Part shown: positions 7,057 through 7,667 of the stretch, one piece after another
Numbering within the stretch: the first letter of the stretch is position 1
How the letters are laid out: each line of letters starts with the position of its first letter
The notes under the pieces: model-generated
The model's database searches: none
Told to the model about the DNA's origin: nothing
What the model saw: only the letters and a program-made list of their open reading frames with translations
Assembly (NCBI GenBank): GCA_903840825.1
Contig: CAIMHL010000443.1
Location: 1 to 7,667 of the forward strand
From: an uncultured beta proteobacterium
GTDB lineage: Bacteria; Pseudomonadota; Gammaproteobacteria; Burkholderiales; Burkholderiaceae_C
Length of the DNA: 7,667 nucleotides
Direction of reading: 5' to 3'
Made by a program: the position numbers and the translations under genes

Positions 7057-7667
7057 GACTGCAAAAACATCCGGTAAACCGGGTTGTTGGTTTCTTCAAC
7101 ATGGGGGTAGCCTAGCGTTTGCAAAAACTCGGCAAAGGCCGTGTTGTCCGCCTCAGGCACCTGCAGGCCCACCAAAATGCGGCCATAGTCGGCACCCTGG
7201 TTGCGGTAATGAAATAGGCTGATGTTCCAGCCTGGGCGCATCAGGCTCAAAAACTTCAGCAGCGCACCAGGGCGGTCGGGAAACTCAAAGCGCAGCAAGC
7301 GCTCGTCTTGCGCCAGTTTGCTGTGCCCACCCACCATGTGGCGAATGTGCTCTTGGGCCAACTCGTCGTGCGTCAGGTCTAGCGCCGTGAAGCGGTGCTT
7401 GGTGAAATTGGCGGCAATTTTGGCGCTCTCGCCTTTGCCGTGGGTGCTCAGGCCCACAAACACATGCGCCTTGGCCGAGTCGCTGATGCGGTAGTTGAAC
7501 TCGGTCACGTTGCGCGGGCCACCGGGCATATTGCCAATGAGTTCGCAAAAGCGCTTGAAGCTGCCGCGCTCCTCGGGAATGGTCACCGCAAACAGCGCCT
7601 CGCGCTCTTCGCCCACGCCGGCGCGCTCGGCCACAAAGCGCAGGCGGTCAAAGTTCATATTGGCACC
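7053..7667 (-). CDS. ilvA: Threonine dehydratase (threonine ammonia-lyase), C-terminal regulatory part, 5' truncated by the window edge
   Basis: The frame is open to the window edge, and the first visible residues, GANMNFDRLRFVAERA, are the conserved link between the PLP catalytic domain and the regulatory part of biosynthetic IlvA. The 204 visible codons hold two ACT-like repeats: about 23-95 (ALFAVTIPEERGSFKRF start) and about 122-204 (LLRFEFPDRPGALLKFL start, ending EETNNPVYRMFL). Such tandem domains bind isoleucine (inhibitor) and valine (activator) in the biosynthetic enzyme, which makes 2-oxobutanoate from threonine for isoleucine synthesis. Full length is usually about 510 residues, so about 300, including the catalytic lysine, lie outside. 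The internal methionine at 7658 is not the start. The TGA stop overlaps the nucleotidase ATG. Confidence 0.93.
   Translation of the reverse strand, partial: GANMNFDRLRFVAERAGVGEEREALFAVTIPEERGSFKRFCELIGNMPGGPRNVTEFNYRISDSAKAHVFVGLSTHGKGESAKIAANFTKHRFTALDLTHDELAQEHIRHMVGGHSKLAQDERLLRFEFPDRPGALLKFLSLMRPGWNISLFHYRNQGADYGRILVGLQVPEADNTAFAEFLQTLGYPHVEETNNPVYRMFLQS

Overview
The window is GC-rich and almost entirely coding. No stretch over about 25 bases lies outside a gene, and no RNA gene, CRISPR array, insertion sequence or origin was seen. The protein families, the high GC and the AT-rich short palindrome inside a gene suggest a betaproteobacterium, most likely Comamonadaceae (Rhodoferax/Polaromonas/Acidovorax-like). 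That placement is inference from recall, not from a search.

Layout: the left end (1-1395, + strand) carries the C-terminal half of a Pat/PatZ-type protein, an ADP-forming acyl-CoA-synthetase-like ATP-grasp region followed by a GNAT acetyltransferase domain. Everything else is on the minus strand and reads right to left as one tightly packed run: the 3' part of ilvA (threonine dehydratase, 7667-7053); a cytosolic 5'-nucleotidase of the HAD/cN-I type (7056-6148), overlapping ilvA by ATGA; a DUF1800 protein (6125-4557); a DUF1501 protein (4547-3201); and an SbmA/BacA/YddA-type ABC half-transporter with fused ATPase (3178-1370). Junctions are -4, about 22, 9 and about 22 bases, so co-transcription from a promoter upstream of ilvA, outside the window, is likely. 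The transporter gene and the pat-like gene converge and overlap by 26 bases.

How they may fit together: DUF1800 and DUF1501 are a known recurring pair of uncharacterised exported proteins. Here both have twin-arginine-like signal peptides ending in a W-A-Q cleavage context, which suggests they fold in the cytoplasm, perhaps with metal, and act outside the inner membrane. An SbmA-type transporter directly downstream could import or export a compound related to their work. IlvA and the nucleotidase look like housekeeping enzymes that share the transcript. No function of the exported pair can be read from the sequence. The most interesting points are the exported-pair-plus-transporter arrangement, a methionine-rich segment in the DUF1501 protein, and two AT-rich patches inside genes that may be dispersed-repeat relics.
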